Origin: Aquimarina amphilecti
GTDB lineage: Bacteria > Bacteroidota > Bacteroidia > Flavobacteriales > Flavobacteriaceae
Assembly (NCBI RefSeq): GCF_900109375.1
Contig: NZ_FOAB01000003.1
Location: 515,728-579,727, forward strand
DNA: 64,000 nt
Direction: 5' to 3'
The notes under the pieces were generated by a model. It was not told where the DNA came from, did not search any database, and saw only the letters and a program-made list of their open reading frames with translations. The position numbers and the translations under genes were made by a program. Below, one piece after another: positions 26,201-35,574 of this stretch (its first letter is position 1; each line of letters opens with the position of its first letter).

Positions 26201-28111
26201 CAATATTTTTGGAATAGTTTAGACAACGAAAAGAAAACGTATTGGAATGGTACCATCAAAGCTTCTGGAGAAGTTTTAGAAATTTTTTCTGACTCTACCG
26301 AGTATCAATCTGTACTTTCTGATTTAGAAAAAGAAGTTGCCGTTTTCTCTGATGAGCAAAATTTGTTTGACAAAAAATATAGTAACGCTATTAGCAGTTA
26401 TCTTTTTGACGAATTACAAAGAGATGATATGTTCTGCATTAGTCAAACTGCAAATGAATTACACGATTCATTTCTAACTGAATTAGAAAAGAAAAAGGTA
26501 TTGACTAAGTTTAAGAAATCGTTAAAATTAACAAATGAAAAAAATCAGAAAGATCTAATACGCTTAACACTACAATGGGTAACTGCTTTTCTAAAAACAA
26601 ATTATTCTAAGAAAATTGAATATGCACATGAAGTTGTTTGTGTTCTATTATATAAAAAAGAATCCATTTCGGAGGTAGTGCATGTAAACCCTTCACAAAC
26701 TATAGAAGGGTTAAAAGGCAGTCATCTTACTATCAATGAGAGTAATTTTAATTTTAATTATCATCAATTTATAACTCAATTATCAGACTTTTCTAATATA
26801 GAAGTTCCTGCATTCGAAAGGTATCGTGAAGCAAAACATACAGTAACCGAAAACCTAAAATCAGATCTTAAACTTGAGGAGTTTAAACCTAGAGTTTTAT
26901 CATCTTTTGTCAGAAACAAGTTAATTGATCAGGTATATCTGCCATTGTTTGGTGATAATCTTGCTAAACAGTTAGGAAGTGTAGGGGATAACAAACGAAC
27001 AGATAGAATGGGAATGCTATTGTTAATTTCTCCTCCTGGTTATGGTAAGACAACATTGATGGAATACATGGCTAATCGATTAGGACTGGTATTTATGAAA
27101 ATCAATGGACCCGCAATTGGTCATGAAGTTACTTCTGTAGATCCAATGGCTGCAAATAATTCTGCAGCAAAAGAAGAACTCAAAAAATTAAATCTTGCTT
27201 TTGAAATGGGAAATAATGTTATGCTATATCTAGATGATATTCAGCATTGTAATCCCGAGTTTTTACAAAAATTCATTTCATTAGCGGATGGTACTCGTAA
27301 GATCGAAGGTGTGTACAACGGAAACCCTAAAACATACGACTTACGTAGCAAAAAATTCTGCGTAATTATGGCAGGAAACCCATACACAGAAAGCGGAGAT
27401 AAATTCCAAATTCCAGATATGTTAGCCAATAGAGCTGATATTTATAATCTTGGAGATATTATTGGCGATACGGCAGATTTATTTAAGTTAAGCTTGATCG
27501 AAAATGCATTGACCTCCAATCCTGTTTTGCACCAGTTGAGCAGCAAGTATTTCGAAGATATATATGGATTAATTGAGATGGTTGAAACCAATACTCAAGA
27601 AGGTGTAGAACTAAAAGGAAATCACACCAAGCAAGAAGTACAGGATTATCTAGCAGTATTAGAAAAAGTAGTTACGATTCGTAATACCGTAATGCGAGTG
27701 AACGCCACGTACATACAATCCGCAGCAATGGAAGATTCTTATCGAACTGAACCTTCGTTTAAGCTACAAGGTTCTTATCGGGATATGAGTAAATTAGTTG
27801 CTAAAGTGGTACCAATTATGAATGAGAAAGAATTACAGACCCTACTCCTATCTCATTATGAAAATGAGTCGCAGACGTTAACCAGTGCCGCAGAAGCAAA
27901 CCTTCTTAAATACAAAGAATTAACAGATACTATTGCGCAAGAAGAAGCTGTACGATGGACAGCTATTAAAGAAACCTTTATGAAAAATAATAAGCTAAAA
28001 GGTTTTGGTGATAAAAACGAAATGGCACAAGTGTTGGCGCAGATGATGCAATTCAGCGAACATTTATCTGGAATCCAAGAAGTTTTGAAGAAAGGACTAG
28101 AGAAAGGTTAA
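23243..28111 (+). CDS. Giant AAA ATPase (annotated in relatives as DNA repair ATPase)
   Basis: 1622 aa. An N-terminal beta-rich region (about 1-430), long coiled-coil stretches (about 470-900) and a C-terminal AAA+ ATPase module with Walker A PPGYGKTT (Lys1269) and Walker B MLYLDDIQ (Asp1331-Asp1332), followed by sensor-like VIMAGNPYTE. Relatives carry the name DNA repair ATPase, but that label has little support and the membrane-stress neighbourhood suggests remodelling of PspA/flotillin assemblies instead. The ATG at 23243 (MEETNTND) is preferred to an upstream in-frame ATG at 23198, which would overlap the preceding gene. It ends the island. Confidence 0.85.
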   Translation: MEETNTNDIQLDGGTYEIIQNRLQKQKGELQNRLTQLNDARKEVFGSVETKLIANNRINTENNCIARDIVTIGNFCLFGYNVHFGLRTEIKLDDVFSIYTYADDHFINKKLDLINDPIFIDDFTNLYKYYRNTIFSKFAIVGNYLHMVFQLSESVSDIKTFKWLINEGTLTYVDNRSEHEFKFPKQYEFEWTEVSRDMHRYGTHPHISILDKVFVETVGGDLTIKIEDNTDDGKGIYDEAVEQVDQTLDDGQYRYADLGNLIALEIKPFQESPRYFVYNHKVQEVKKIECIKDACVLLPDDQGIIYPNGYYLQSGEVKLFTNDISDVQFQEKISSPNGEDFLYVFYESEKGLYTLMSYNVIEQEVKTPIICNGFTILEGGELCYFKTEDDQTKHHVIQIWQTPFLKGNEIPSEHTDTLLYKIGNKDIVKAMAECHALITLLNKEDNYDGLYDDLAKSSSDIIDSYYWIREDDTCRLDVPLGEITNAANAAIDEFEKVVQLRRTATTVTKETKAAAEEIFGKIKSSSFRSIDDFVQVLSQLRTLRGEVIGLNDIRYIDKQFITDLETEIAEQTDKISKRCVQFLLDDKALLPYHNRVEEKQQALDSIKKVIEAKKLEDEVNQIAKDLEMLIDIVSNLQIEDTSHSTKIIDNISLIFATINQLKAGIKNKIKSLGSKEANAEFAAQLKLVDQSIINYLDIANTPEKTDELLNKVSVQLEDLEGRFADFEEFITQIIEKREEVYNAFEARKNSLIEARNKKAVALENAANRILKGVTKKALSFDSNADINGYFASDLMINKLRDIITDLMKLDDAGKAETIETALKVAKEDATRKLKDKQDLYEDGENIIKLGKHKFGVNKQPLDLTIIYKDKTLQYHLTGTDFYQEIRNEVLLQSKKYWDQELISENSEIYRSAYLAYKLFITKREELTSLGETELLELIKSESSKNYAEGYVKGVHDVDAAKILKTLVSKDHDLGLLRYNSLSRSYAQYFWNSLDNEKKTYWNGTIKASGEVLEIFSDSTEYQSVLSDLEKEVAVFSDEQNLFDKKYSNAISSYLFDELQRDDMFCISQTANELHDSFLTELEKKKVLTKFKKSLKLTNEKNQKDLIRLTLQWVTAFLKTNYSKKIEYAHEVVCVLLYKKESISEVVHVNPSQTIEGLKGSHLTINESNFNFNYHQFITQLSDFSNIEVPAFERYREAKHTVTENLKSDLKLEEFKPRVLSSFVRNKLIDQVYLPLFGDNLAKQLGSVGDNKRTDRMGMLLLISPPGYGKTTLMEYMANRLGLVFMKINGPAIGHEVTSVDPMAANNSAAKEELKKLNLAFEMGNNVMLYLDDIQHCNPEFLQKFISLADGTRKIEGVYNGNPKTYDLRSKKFCVIMAGNPYTESGDKFQIPDMLANRADIYNLGDIIGDTADLFKLSLIENALTSNPVLHQLSSKYFEDIYGLIEMVETNTQEGVELKGNHTKQEVQDYLAVLEKVVTIRNTVMRVNATYIQSAAMEDSYRTEPSFKLQGSYRDMSKLVAKVVPIMNEKELQTLLLSHYENESQTLTSAAEANLLKYKELTDTIAQEEAVRWTAIKETFMKNNKLKGFGDKNEMAQVLAQMMQFSEHLSGIQEVLKKGLEKG

Positions 28112-28355
28112 AAATTAAGGTGATATAATATCGAGTAATAATTTCAACATACAGTTATAAAAGTATTTTTCAAAAATTACTTGTTCATATAACCTAGTAA
28201 ATAATTAGATTTTCAAAAACAAAACACCTTTTGTAAATTTCTAAAACAGAGTGTTCTTTTTAATTTGAACAAAACAATGGTTTAAAAAAAGAGTTATTAG
28301 ATAAATCGTTTATGCTATTTACAAATAACAAATTACTTATAATTAATTCATCGTG

Positions 28356-29759
28356 ATGAATATAAAAATAAAACACCTCTCGAATTGCACATTTATTTTC
28401 ATGCTTATTTTTATTACATCTTGTAGTAATGAAAGCTTAAACTCTAATGATCAGCCCTCAGCATATGAAGCGGATCCAGAAGATTTGGATGATAATGGAT
28501 TACCTATAATTGTTTTTGATATTGAATTACCTACAATACTTGATAATTCAGAATACATTATTGATTTAGATCAATGGGACATTCCTAATAATCGCACTGA
28601 TGCTATTAAAACAACTACCAATTTACAGGCTGCAATTGATTGGGCTCATCAAGAAGGATATAGAAGAGTGATACTGCCAGAGGGCACCTATCTAATAGGC
28701 GAAAGTATAAATGATATTTATCAAGGAGGTATTGAAATACACGGAGATACTGAATTTGTATTTAGGCCGGGAGCAATTCTGGAAATGGCTACTAATAACA
28801 AATGGAATTATTGTGTAATTAGTCTAAATGGAGATAACATAATCATTCGCGATGGCATAATTAAAGGGGATCGAAATACGCATATTTTCACACCTCGTGA
28901 TTCTGATGGAAAGACAGCTCATGATGAAGGTCACGGAATCTGCGTTTGGAATACAAATAATAAAGTACTTATCGAAAACATGGAAATCCAAGACCTAACT
29001 GGTGATGGCTCTTTAATATTGGATTCTAATGATGTGACTTTTGTGAATAACAATATCTACAACAATAGACGTCAAGGTATTTCGATAGTAGGCGGTAAAC
29101 GTATTGAAATAAGAAATAATGAAATACATCATATTAACGGAACTGCTCCGCAGTTTGGTATTGATATAGAGGGGCCTGGTCGTATAGATGAAGATATACT
29201 AATTCAGAATAATTATTTTCATCATAATTCAGGTGGTGACATAGTTAATACTAGTGGTGAAAATGTATATATTCTTGACAATATCATGGAGCAAGGTGAA
29301 GGTAGTACATATCTAGATGGTCCTATTGTTAGTTGGCATAAAACCCATAATATTATTGCCAGAAACACTATTACGATGCTTTCAGGTTCTGCTAATGGCA
29401 GGTTAGGATATATTCAATATTCTGGTGGAGGCGATAAAGGACATAACAGGGCAACTTTCGTACATGATAATGTATGTAATAGTTGTGGTATGTACATGTA
29501 CAAAAGTTCTCAAGCAGATGTGCGTCGTAATAAATTTTTAGGGTATTTTTTAGCCTTTAGCGATTTTGAAAACGCGATATTAATTGACAATTTAGTAACG
29601 TATTCTGAAGCTCATCCTAATCTTAGGTTTTGTTGGTCATACCGTTTTGAAAATGTTACGGGAGTAGCCGAAGGAAATTACTTAGAAGATACTTTAGAAG
29701 AAATTCCTTTATCAGATATTGAACCATACTCTTTACAATGCGTAATTGATGGTTGGTAA
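28356..29759 (+). CDS. Parallel beta-helix lipoprotein
   Basis: 467 aa. Lipoprotein signal (FIFMLIFITSC, then SN), an acidic linker and a right-handed parallel beta-helix (about 85-440) with repeated turns such as VLIENMEIQDLTG, VTFVNNNIYNNRRQGISI, IEIRNNEIHHING and ILIQNNYFHHNSGG. This fold serves polysaccharide lyases and hydrolases as well as adhesins; no lyase signature is certain. A GTG precedes the ATG by one codon. It is 241 bp from the giant ATPase gene, so it may be a separate transcript. Surface-exposed or periplasmic. Confidence 0.85.
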   Translation: MNIKIKHLSNCTFIFMLIFITSCSNESLNSNDQPSAYEADPEDLDDNGLPIIVFDIELPTILDNSEYIIDLDQWDIPNNRTDAIKTTTNLQAAIDWAHQEGYRRVILPEGTYLIGESINDIYQGGIEIHGDTEFVFRPGAILEMATNNKWNYCVISLNGDNIIIRDGIIKGDRNTHIFTPRDSDGKTAHDEGHGICVWNTNNKVLIENMEIQDLTGDGSLILDSNDVTFVNNNIYNNRRQGISIVGGKRIEIRNNEIHHINGTAPQFGIDIEGPGRIDEDILIQNNYFHHNSGGDIVNTSGENVYILDNIMEQGEGSTYLDGPIVSWHKTHNIIARNTITMLSGSANGRLGYIQYSGGGDKGHNRATFVHDNVCNSCGMYMYKSSQADVRRNKFLGYFLAFSDFENAILIDNLVTYSEAHPNLRFCWSYRFENVTGVAEGNYLEDTLEEIPLSDIEPYSLQCVIDGW

Positions 29760-29781
29760 AGGATATTAAAGAAATAATAAT

Positions 29782-30354
29782 ATGATAAAAGTAAAAACAA
29801 TAGTCGGTTCCATAATTTTATTTATTTACATTTTTTCTTTCAGCAGTTGTTCAAGAAAAAATCAAAACTTGCAATTAGTTGAGGGGTTTTACAACCAATT
29901 AAACCATAGTAACTATTCTGAATTGTCAGAATTTATTGGAGATAGTATAAAGATGATCGAAGGTGATTATACAATGAATTATTCTAAAAACGATTATTAT
30001 AAATTCTTTCAATGGGACTCTGTATTCACTCCGAAGTATGAAATATTAGCAATTAAAGAAACTGATAACAAAGTAGAAATTAAAGTTTCTAAAATATGCT
30101 CTAGGATTAAATTTCTAAATCAAAAACCTATTATCTCCAAAGAAGTAATTGAAATCAAAAACCAAAAAATTTACAAAATAAGGAATGTAGAAATGGACTC
30201 TGATTTTAAGCTTTGGAACACTAAGAAAAATGAAATGGTCCCTTGGATCAAAAAAAATCATCCTCAATTAGATGGTTTTATAAATGATCAGACCAAGACA
30301 GGTGCTGAAAATTACTTAAAAGCAATAGCATTATATAAGGAATACAAGAATTAA
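29782..30354 (+). CDS. Small lipoprotein, NTF2-like region
   Basis: 190 aa. Lipobox FSFSSC near residue 23, then a mixed alpha/beta domain starting VEGFYNQLNHSNYSELSEFIGD, which resembles SnoaL/NTF2-type domains, and a C-terminal helix. Only 22 bp after the beta-helix gene. Function unknown. Confidence 0.7.
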   Translation: MIKVKTIVGSIILFIYIFSFSSCSRKNQNLQLVEGFYNQLNHSNYSELSEFIGDSIKMIEGDYTMNYSKNDYYKFFQWDSVFTPKYEILAIKETDNKVEIKVSKICSRIKFLNQKPIISKEVIEIKNQKIYKIRNVEMDSDFKLWNTKKNEMVPWIKKNHPQLDGFINDQTKTGAENYLKAIALYKEYKN

Positions 30355-30382
30355 AGAAATAGTTAATTAAAACAAATCATAA

Positions 30383-31015
30383 ATGAAGATAAATTATAAT
30401 GATTTGGTGTTAAATAAAAACATTCAATATTCTCACAATCCTTTTGGTGGTATTGATGACGAAGAATTATTAGATATTATTGACCCTAAACATTCTTTTG
30501 AAAAATTAATCCAAACATTAAATCAGGATAGTCCCATTATCATTCAATTTGTAGGTAGAAAAGGTAGAGGTAAGACTACGCATCTCAGAGCACTTCATCA
30601 ATTAATTCCTGAAGCAGAAATGCATTTTTTGAATAGAAGTACTTACAAATGGATTGTAGACAACACAAACAAATACACATTCATTGACAGTGTTCATCAT
30701 ATCTCTTGGAGGAAGCGATTACAACTCTGGAGAAACTACAGTCTTTCTTATGTTATAACTACCCATATTCCTAGAGATTTAGAGTTTCTTTTTTGTAAAA
30801 GAAAATACAAGACTTTTTATTTTAATGGAATAACTCCTGAGAAACTAGAAATTATTATCAAAAAAAGAATTTCACAATTCTCATATATAAAGTATCAAGA
30901 TATCTTATTAAACCAAACCATTTTAAATCAATTAATTCAAAAATTTGGTGATAATATAAGAGCTATTCTAAATTTTCTTTACGATCGTTTTAAAATAGAA
31001 TCCTATGGCTATTAA
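30383..31015 (+). CDS. Small P-loop ATPase
   Basis: 210 aa. Walker A GRKGRGKTT (residues 58-66, Lys64), a short Walker-B-like FIDSVHHIS and a helical C-terminal part (EKLEIIIKKRISQFSY...NQLIQKFGDNIRAILNFL) that resembles AAA/ORC-type lids. It is too small for a full STAND protein. It overlaps the downstream membrane-protein gene by 11 bp, so the pair is likely coupled. No family named with confidence. Confidence 0.75.
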   Translation: MKINYNDLVLNKNIQYSHNPFGGIDDEELLDIIDPKHSFEKLIQTLNQDSPIIIQFVGRKGRGKTTHLRALHQLIPEAEMHFLNRSTYKWIVDNTNKYTFIDSVHHISWRKRLQLWRNYSLSYVITTHIPRDLEFLFCKRKYKTFYFNGITPEKLEIIIKKRISQFSYIKYQDILLNQTILNQLIQKFGDNIRAILNFLYDRFKIESYGY

Positions 31016-32027
31016 AGATTATATTAATGTATTCTATTCATTTGGAAATAATAATGGCTTCTCCATAAACGCTATGAATAGTTTTGATATTAGTATCAAT
31101 CCCCAACTAGATATGACATTTAATCGTGTTATATGTAGCTTACAATATCAAATTGTAGGTAAAGCAATTAGTAATAAAAGTAAAATATCGTCTTTAACTA
31201 TTGATCAAAATGGTTCATGGAAAAAAAAGAATAATTATAATTATACCGGAAAATTTGAATTAGGAGACCTACCTCCATCATATGATGGAAGAAATCTGCA
31301 AATAATTTGGTGGTTATATTTGGATGTAGAATTTAATGAAGAATCAAAATCTAGAATCCAAAACTTACTCTTAAAAGATGTTTTCATTTTTAGCCTCATT
31401 AAATCGTTTGATGGAAAACATCAAAATAAAAACGTAATCTCTCTTACTAATCCCAACTACGAATATGCTATTAATGATTTTGATAAAGTATATAAAATTG
31501 ATCCCTACTTATATTTTATTATAGGGATTTTCATAATGATCATTACAATGGTACTTTATTTTGGTGATATCCTTAAAAAATATTTCTGGATACCAGCAAT
31601 TGCAGGAATAGGTATTGCTGGGTATGGTCAATACAAAATAAACAGCATTGGATTACTTAAAGAAATTAGATTTAAAGGAACTCATATTGATAACGAAAAA
31701 TTTAATTTAGAAATCGCTATACTTAAAAATGAAAAGAAGATATCTTCAGCAAAAATTCGTTATAAGACAATAGAAGAAGTAATTGATGACAGAGGAACTA
31801 CATCTACTACGTATAAGGAAAATATTTACAACTCAGAAACCAAAACAATCAATCATCCAGTAGCTAAAGTTTTAAGCACTGAGTTACGATATCCTTCAAG
31901 GAATATCCCTATAGATTTTTCAAGAACAAATGTTCGTTTTTATAGCCAGATTGAAGTTAGTTTTCAATTTAAAAACAACACTAGCGGAGTTATAAAACAA
32001 GTTTTTCCTTTGACTAAAATTTCATAA
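31005..32027 (+). CDS. Membrane protein with arrestin-like N-terminal domain
   Basis: 340 aa. The N-terminal about 150 residues are beta-rich; the stretch around GKFELGDLPPSYDGRNLQI resembles arrestin-N domains, whose PPSxxG segment precedes an IxYxL strand. Two TM helices (about 168-187 and 196-216) follow, then a second beta domain (about 225-340). It lacks a signal peptide, so the first domain would be cytosolic. It is coupled to the P-loop ATPase by an 11-bp overlap. The arrestin link is inferred from pattern only. Confidence 0.6.
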   Translation: MAIKDYINVFYSFGNNNGFSINAMNSFDISINPQLDMTFNRVICSLQYQIVGKAISNKSKISSLTIDQNGSWKKKNNYNYTGKFELGDLPPSYDGRNLQIIWWLYLDVEFNEESKSRIQNLLLKDVFIFSLIKSFDGKHQNKNVISLTNPNYEYAINDFDKVYKIDPYLYFIIGIFIMIITMVLYFGDILKKYFWIPAIAGIGIAGYGQYKINSIGLLKEIRFKGTHIDNEKFNLEIAILKNEKKISSAKIRYKTIEEVIDDRGTTSTTYKENIYNSETKTINHPVAKVLSTELRYPSRNIPIDFSRTNVRFYSQIEVSFQFKNNTSGVIKQVFPLTKIS

Positions 32028-32028
32028 A

Positions 32029-32062
32029 AAAGGGCTGAAATTAATCATAATCTCAACCCTTT
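32029..32062. terminator. Convergent terminator
   Basis: Arms 32029-32040 and 32051-32062 pair over about 11 bp with one G-U. It sits between the plus gene ending at 32027 and the minus gene ending at 32092, so it may serve both. Confidence 0.65.
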
Positions 32063-32091
32063 CAGAAAAATAGTTAGGTAGTTAGTTACTT

Positions 32092-35000
32092 CTACTGTTT
32101 TATAAATTTTAAGGTGTTTTGATTTCCTCCATCACGAATAACCATAAAATAAACACCCGAAGGAATTCTAGATATATCAATAGCGTTGTTCTCGGATTCC
32201 GAAATAGCTATAGAAGATATTACTTTTCTTCCTGTAACATCATAAATAGAAATTTTTCCTTTAGTAACACCTTGAACATTGATTAAGTTTTGTGCAGGAT
32301 TAGGATATATACTAGACTTTTCAATATCAAAATCACCTACAGAAAGTGCACAATCTACCAATACTTCACCTGGTCCCGTTCCACTTGGCTTAGTGTAGGA
32401 TTGAGATAATACAAACTTGTCCATTTCAACACCATCTTCTCTCATAGAAAAAGAAATAGTATGTACTCCAGCCGAAGGAACATCTATATATATTAACTCT
32501 GCTTCTCCGCAATGATTTTCATTAGTTCTTTGTTTACTTTCCCAGGTCCATTGGTTTTTTCCTGCACACCATTGCATTCGTTGTCCTGATGCTGGCCAAG
32601 TACCGTTAATTCCAACATGAATTCCATTATCTTCAGATCCTGTAGAATATAATCGCACCCATACAAAATACCTTCCAGGAGTGGTAAACTTCACTTTATA
32701 ATCCAAAATACCAACTACACCAGGTGTATTCGAAAAGCTTTCTCCATTTACCAATGGATCATCGTGTGTAACTCTCGTATCTGGCAATATTTCCAGGTAT
32801 CCATTACCACTGGCAGAAGCATGATGACTCGGATCTGGATCTGGGGTTGGAGTAGAAACTGTTCCATCCTGTAAATACCATTGTCTTTTATCTGTTTTTG
32901 ATTGATTCTCGAAATGCTCAGCTTCAACAGCAACAATTCCATTTTCTTCTAATGCAACACAAGTATTACTTTCATCTCCTCCTCCGCCATCATCATTACA
33001 ATCCAACTCTAAAACAAGTCTTGGAGCATTCGAGCCTTCTTTAGATGAAAAAGAGACATCATTCCCGCCTGTTTGCTTCACTAGTAAAGAAACAGTTTCT
33101 CCTGCACTAATCCCTGATAAATTCCATTCATATGATTGACCTTCACTATATGTAGTATTTAATGATCCTAGAAGAGCACCTTCTTCTGGTTTATTAGTAT
33201 TAGACAAATTACTTTCTGTCCAATCATTTGAAGTTCCTTTATAAATTTCAACAAGTCCATTACCTCCATCTGTACTTACGGACATTTGTAATTTCACTCC
33301 AGCTATTGCTTCTGATGGCGTTGGCACAATAAATTGTAAATAGGAAACTCTATTACCACTTTCTACTCTCAAATCCGAAGTATTAAACGAAGTAGTTCCC
33401 TGTAAGTATGCATCTTGCGAAACAGAAACATTTTGTAAATTGTTACAATCTGTTCCATCAGATTCTCCTTTTATCAAAGCTACCCAATCATTAGTATCTG
33501 GCGCTGATATTACATTTGACACCGCTGTTGCACTACTTAAATTTCCACCTGATCGTGGATTATACCATTGCACTTGCCAAGTTCCCGATGGCAAGTCAAT
33601 GTTTGTAGATCCTCCATCCGGAAGATATACTGCATATACTTCTCCAGCCTTGGCAAAAACATAATCATCATTATCAGAAGTAACTTCATCGGAGCTTACC
33701 ATTTCCGTCATATAGGACTGTAAATAATTATTAAAGAAACTAAGAGCATATCCTCCTTCTTTATATTTATTACCGCGTTTTCTGTGGTCATTTCCATTAA
33801 TATCTCCATCGTCATCCGTGTAACCACTATAATACTCTACTCCTGTTCCACCAGCCATTAAAGTGGCCCATAAAACATCTTCTCTTACTTCTTTATCAGA
33901 AACTCTTATACCCTCTCCAGCACTGCCTTGTTCATCATTAGCTACTATCCACTTTTTACCGGCATTTTTTGATTTTTCAAGCCATCTTCTTACATCATTA
34001 TGAACATTACTTTTATTTGTTTGAATTGATGCGCCTGTAAGCTCAGAGCTAGATCCAAGTAATGGATCATAACGTTGATCTTGTTGGTTTGGATACGTAT
34101 GTATTACTATATTATGATCATAAGGGTCTAATGCTTTTATGTAACTAGCAGTACTTTTTACAACATTATCAGTAAGTGTTGTTTCTTCTGTAAGATTCCA
34201 ATTAAGTGCTAGATGATGTCCAAAACGAGCTATTAATTCTCTATAATATAATTTTCTTTCTCGACCGAAATCATTTCCATCCATCAAATTGTCATTTTCT
34301 GTTTCCATGGTTTTAAAATGTAAATAAACTCCCTTCTTATCTGCATATTCCATTACTTTTTCCCATTGCGCCATTTTAGAAACATCAAAACGATCTTTGT
34401 TCACTTTACTCCATTGCTGATTACGAGCAGTTTCACCATATTCTTGTAAGGATACTTTTAATGTATGTGGAAAAACTGCTCCACCATCTCCACTAGAATT
34501 CCAAGTTAAAAAAGATATTACATTAGCACCTTCTTCTGATAAGTAGTTCAACATTCCTAAGATCTCAGTCCCTTTCCCATTACTCCAAGTATAAGAACTT
34601 GCATCTGCAGCAATGTAATCTTGTTGGTGTGGTTGCCAAGTTTTACTTCCTATTTTATTTAAATTATTATTATAACTAGGTGTAGCATCAAAATCAATAT
34701 AATTCAATGCATTTTCTGGAGAGTCAGCTCCTGCTTTAATAAACCAAGGGCCATTAGGATTTTCTGGACTAGTTCCTATATGCCTTAAGTAATGCTCTCC
34801 AACATATTTTAATCTCCCGAGGTTTTTACTTCTAAAATCTCTTCCTGACTTATCAGATTCTTCTATATCAAAGGATCCTGAATCTCCATCCATAAATCCT
34901 GCACTAGATCCTCCACCATTAATTGCCACATCAGATCCTGTCGTAAATTCTGCAGACCAATTCCAAATTCCTATTTGTTCAGGACTAAAATTGACCTGCC

Positions 35001-35274
35001 ATATATTACCAGAATCACAGCTAGAATCTGCAGCATCATTACAGCCAGCATAAAACCCAGGAACTACATAAGAAAGGTTTCCATTAGTAAAAGTAACTTC
35101 TAACCTGTAATCCGAAAAAGGATTAGGATCTGCTGTTTCTGAAGTATTAGGCCCTGCAAAAGAAAGTGTAATCTTGTGCCATCTCTGTAATTCTCCTTCT
35201 GGAGTTTGAGCCTCTGCAAAGCAGGTAATCAACATTAGTATTAATATGTGTTTAAATTGAGTTAATTTGGTCAT
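32092..35274 (-). CDS. T9SS-exported DUF5060 glycosidase-like protein
   Basis: 1060 aa. Signal peptide (1-22), a DUF5060 Ig-like domain (about 28-125), a catalytic-type (beta/alpha) region (about 150-560) of the DUF4038-like glycoside hydrolase kind, a CBM96/DUF7594-like domain (about 620-765, starting VSQDAYLQGTTSF), a carbohydrate-binding domain with GIVAVEAEHFENQ (about 790-950), and a C-terminal type IX sorting domain (SIYPNPAQNLINVQG...GVYFMVIRDGG, about 985-1060). It is thus secreted to the cell surface. The substrate is unknown, probably an algal polysaccharide. It is a single gene and not flanked by SusCD genes. Confidence 0.88.
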   Translation of the reverse strand: MTKLTQFKHILILMLITCFAEAQTPEGELQRWHKITLSFAGPNTSETADPNPFSDYRLEVTFTNGNLSYVVPGFYAGCNDAADSSCDSGNIWQVNFSPEQIGIWNWSAEFTTGSDVAINGGGSSAGFMDGDSGSFDIEESDKSGRDFRSKNLGRLKYVGEHYLRHIGTSPENPNGPWFIKAGADSPENALNYIDFDATPSYNNNLNKIGSKTWQPHQQDYIAADASSYTWSNGKGTEILGMLNYLSEEGANVISFLTWNSSGDGGAVFPHTLKVSLQEYGETARNQQWSKVNKDRFDVSKMAQWEKVMEYADKKGVYLHFKTMETENDNLMDGNDFGRERKLYYRELIARFGHHLALNWNLTEETTLTDNVVKSTASYIKALDPYDHNIVIHTYPNQQDQRYDPLLGSSSELTGASIQTNKSNVHNDVRRWLEKSKNAGKKWIVANDEQGSAGEGIRVSDKEVREDVLWATLMAGGTGVEYYSGYTDDDGDINGNDHRKRGNKYKEGGYALSFFNNYLQSYMTEMVSSDEVTSDNDDYVFAKAGEVYAVYLPDGGSTNIDLPSGTWQVQWYNPRSGGNLSSATAVSNVISAPDTNDWVALIKGESDGTDCNNLQNVSVSQDAYLQGTTSFNTSDLRVESGNRVSYLQFIVPTPSEAIAGVKLQMSVSTDGGNGLVEIYKGTSNDWTESNLSNTNKPEEGALLGSLNTTYSEGQSYEWNLSGISAGETVSLLVKQTGGNDVSFSSKEGSNAPRLVLELDCNDDGGGGDESNTCVALEENGIVAVEAEHFENQSKTDKRQWYLQDGTVSTPTPDPDPSHHASASGNGYLEILPDTRVTHDDPLVNGESFSNTPGVVGILDYKVKFTTPGRYFVWVRLYSTGSEDNGIHVGINGTWPASGQRMQWCAGKNQWTWESKQRTNENHCGEAELIYIDVPSAGVHTISFSMREDGVEMDKFVLSQSYTKPSGTGPGEVLVDCALSVGDFDIEKSSIYPNPAQNLINVQGVTKGKISIYDVTGRKVISSIAISESENNAIDISRIPSGVYFMVIRDGGNQNTLKFIKQ

Positions 35275-35574
35275 GTGTGGTTAATTTTAATTGTTTGTTT
35301 TTCTTCTAATCAGCTCCTAAGAATTTTAATTCGTAGATCCTTGAAGGAGTTCAGTTCAAAAAAAAGTGTATTTGCATGCAAACGAAAAAAATTATGTGAT
35401 AGTACTACTCCATATATCAAAATAGTATTTGCTGGGTGTCACAAAGTATTCGTAACCAAAATGTTAGTATTCGATTATTAATTTAAACACTATTAAAAGG
35501 AAGTACTCAATGATATACCTTTGGTAAATTAACATAAATTCAATATTTTTACATAAGTGCTTATATAATTACTT
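35275..35574. other. Divergent intergenic region
   Basis: 300 bp between the glycosidase-like gene and marR. Nothing gene-like was seen except the operator-like inverted repeat that overlaps the marR start. Confidence 0.5.

Noticed and set aside
30383..32027. A single gene broken by a frameshift
   Set aside because: The two products have different folds and each has a sensible start and end; an 11-bp overlap is a normal operon feature.
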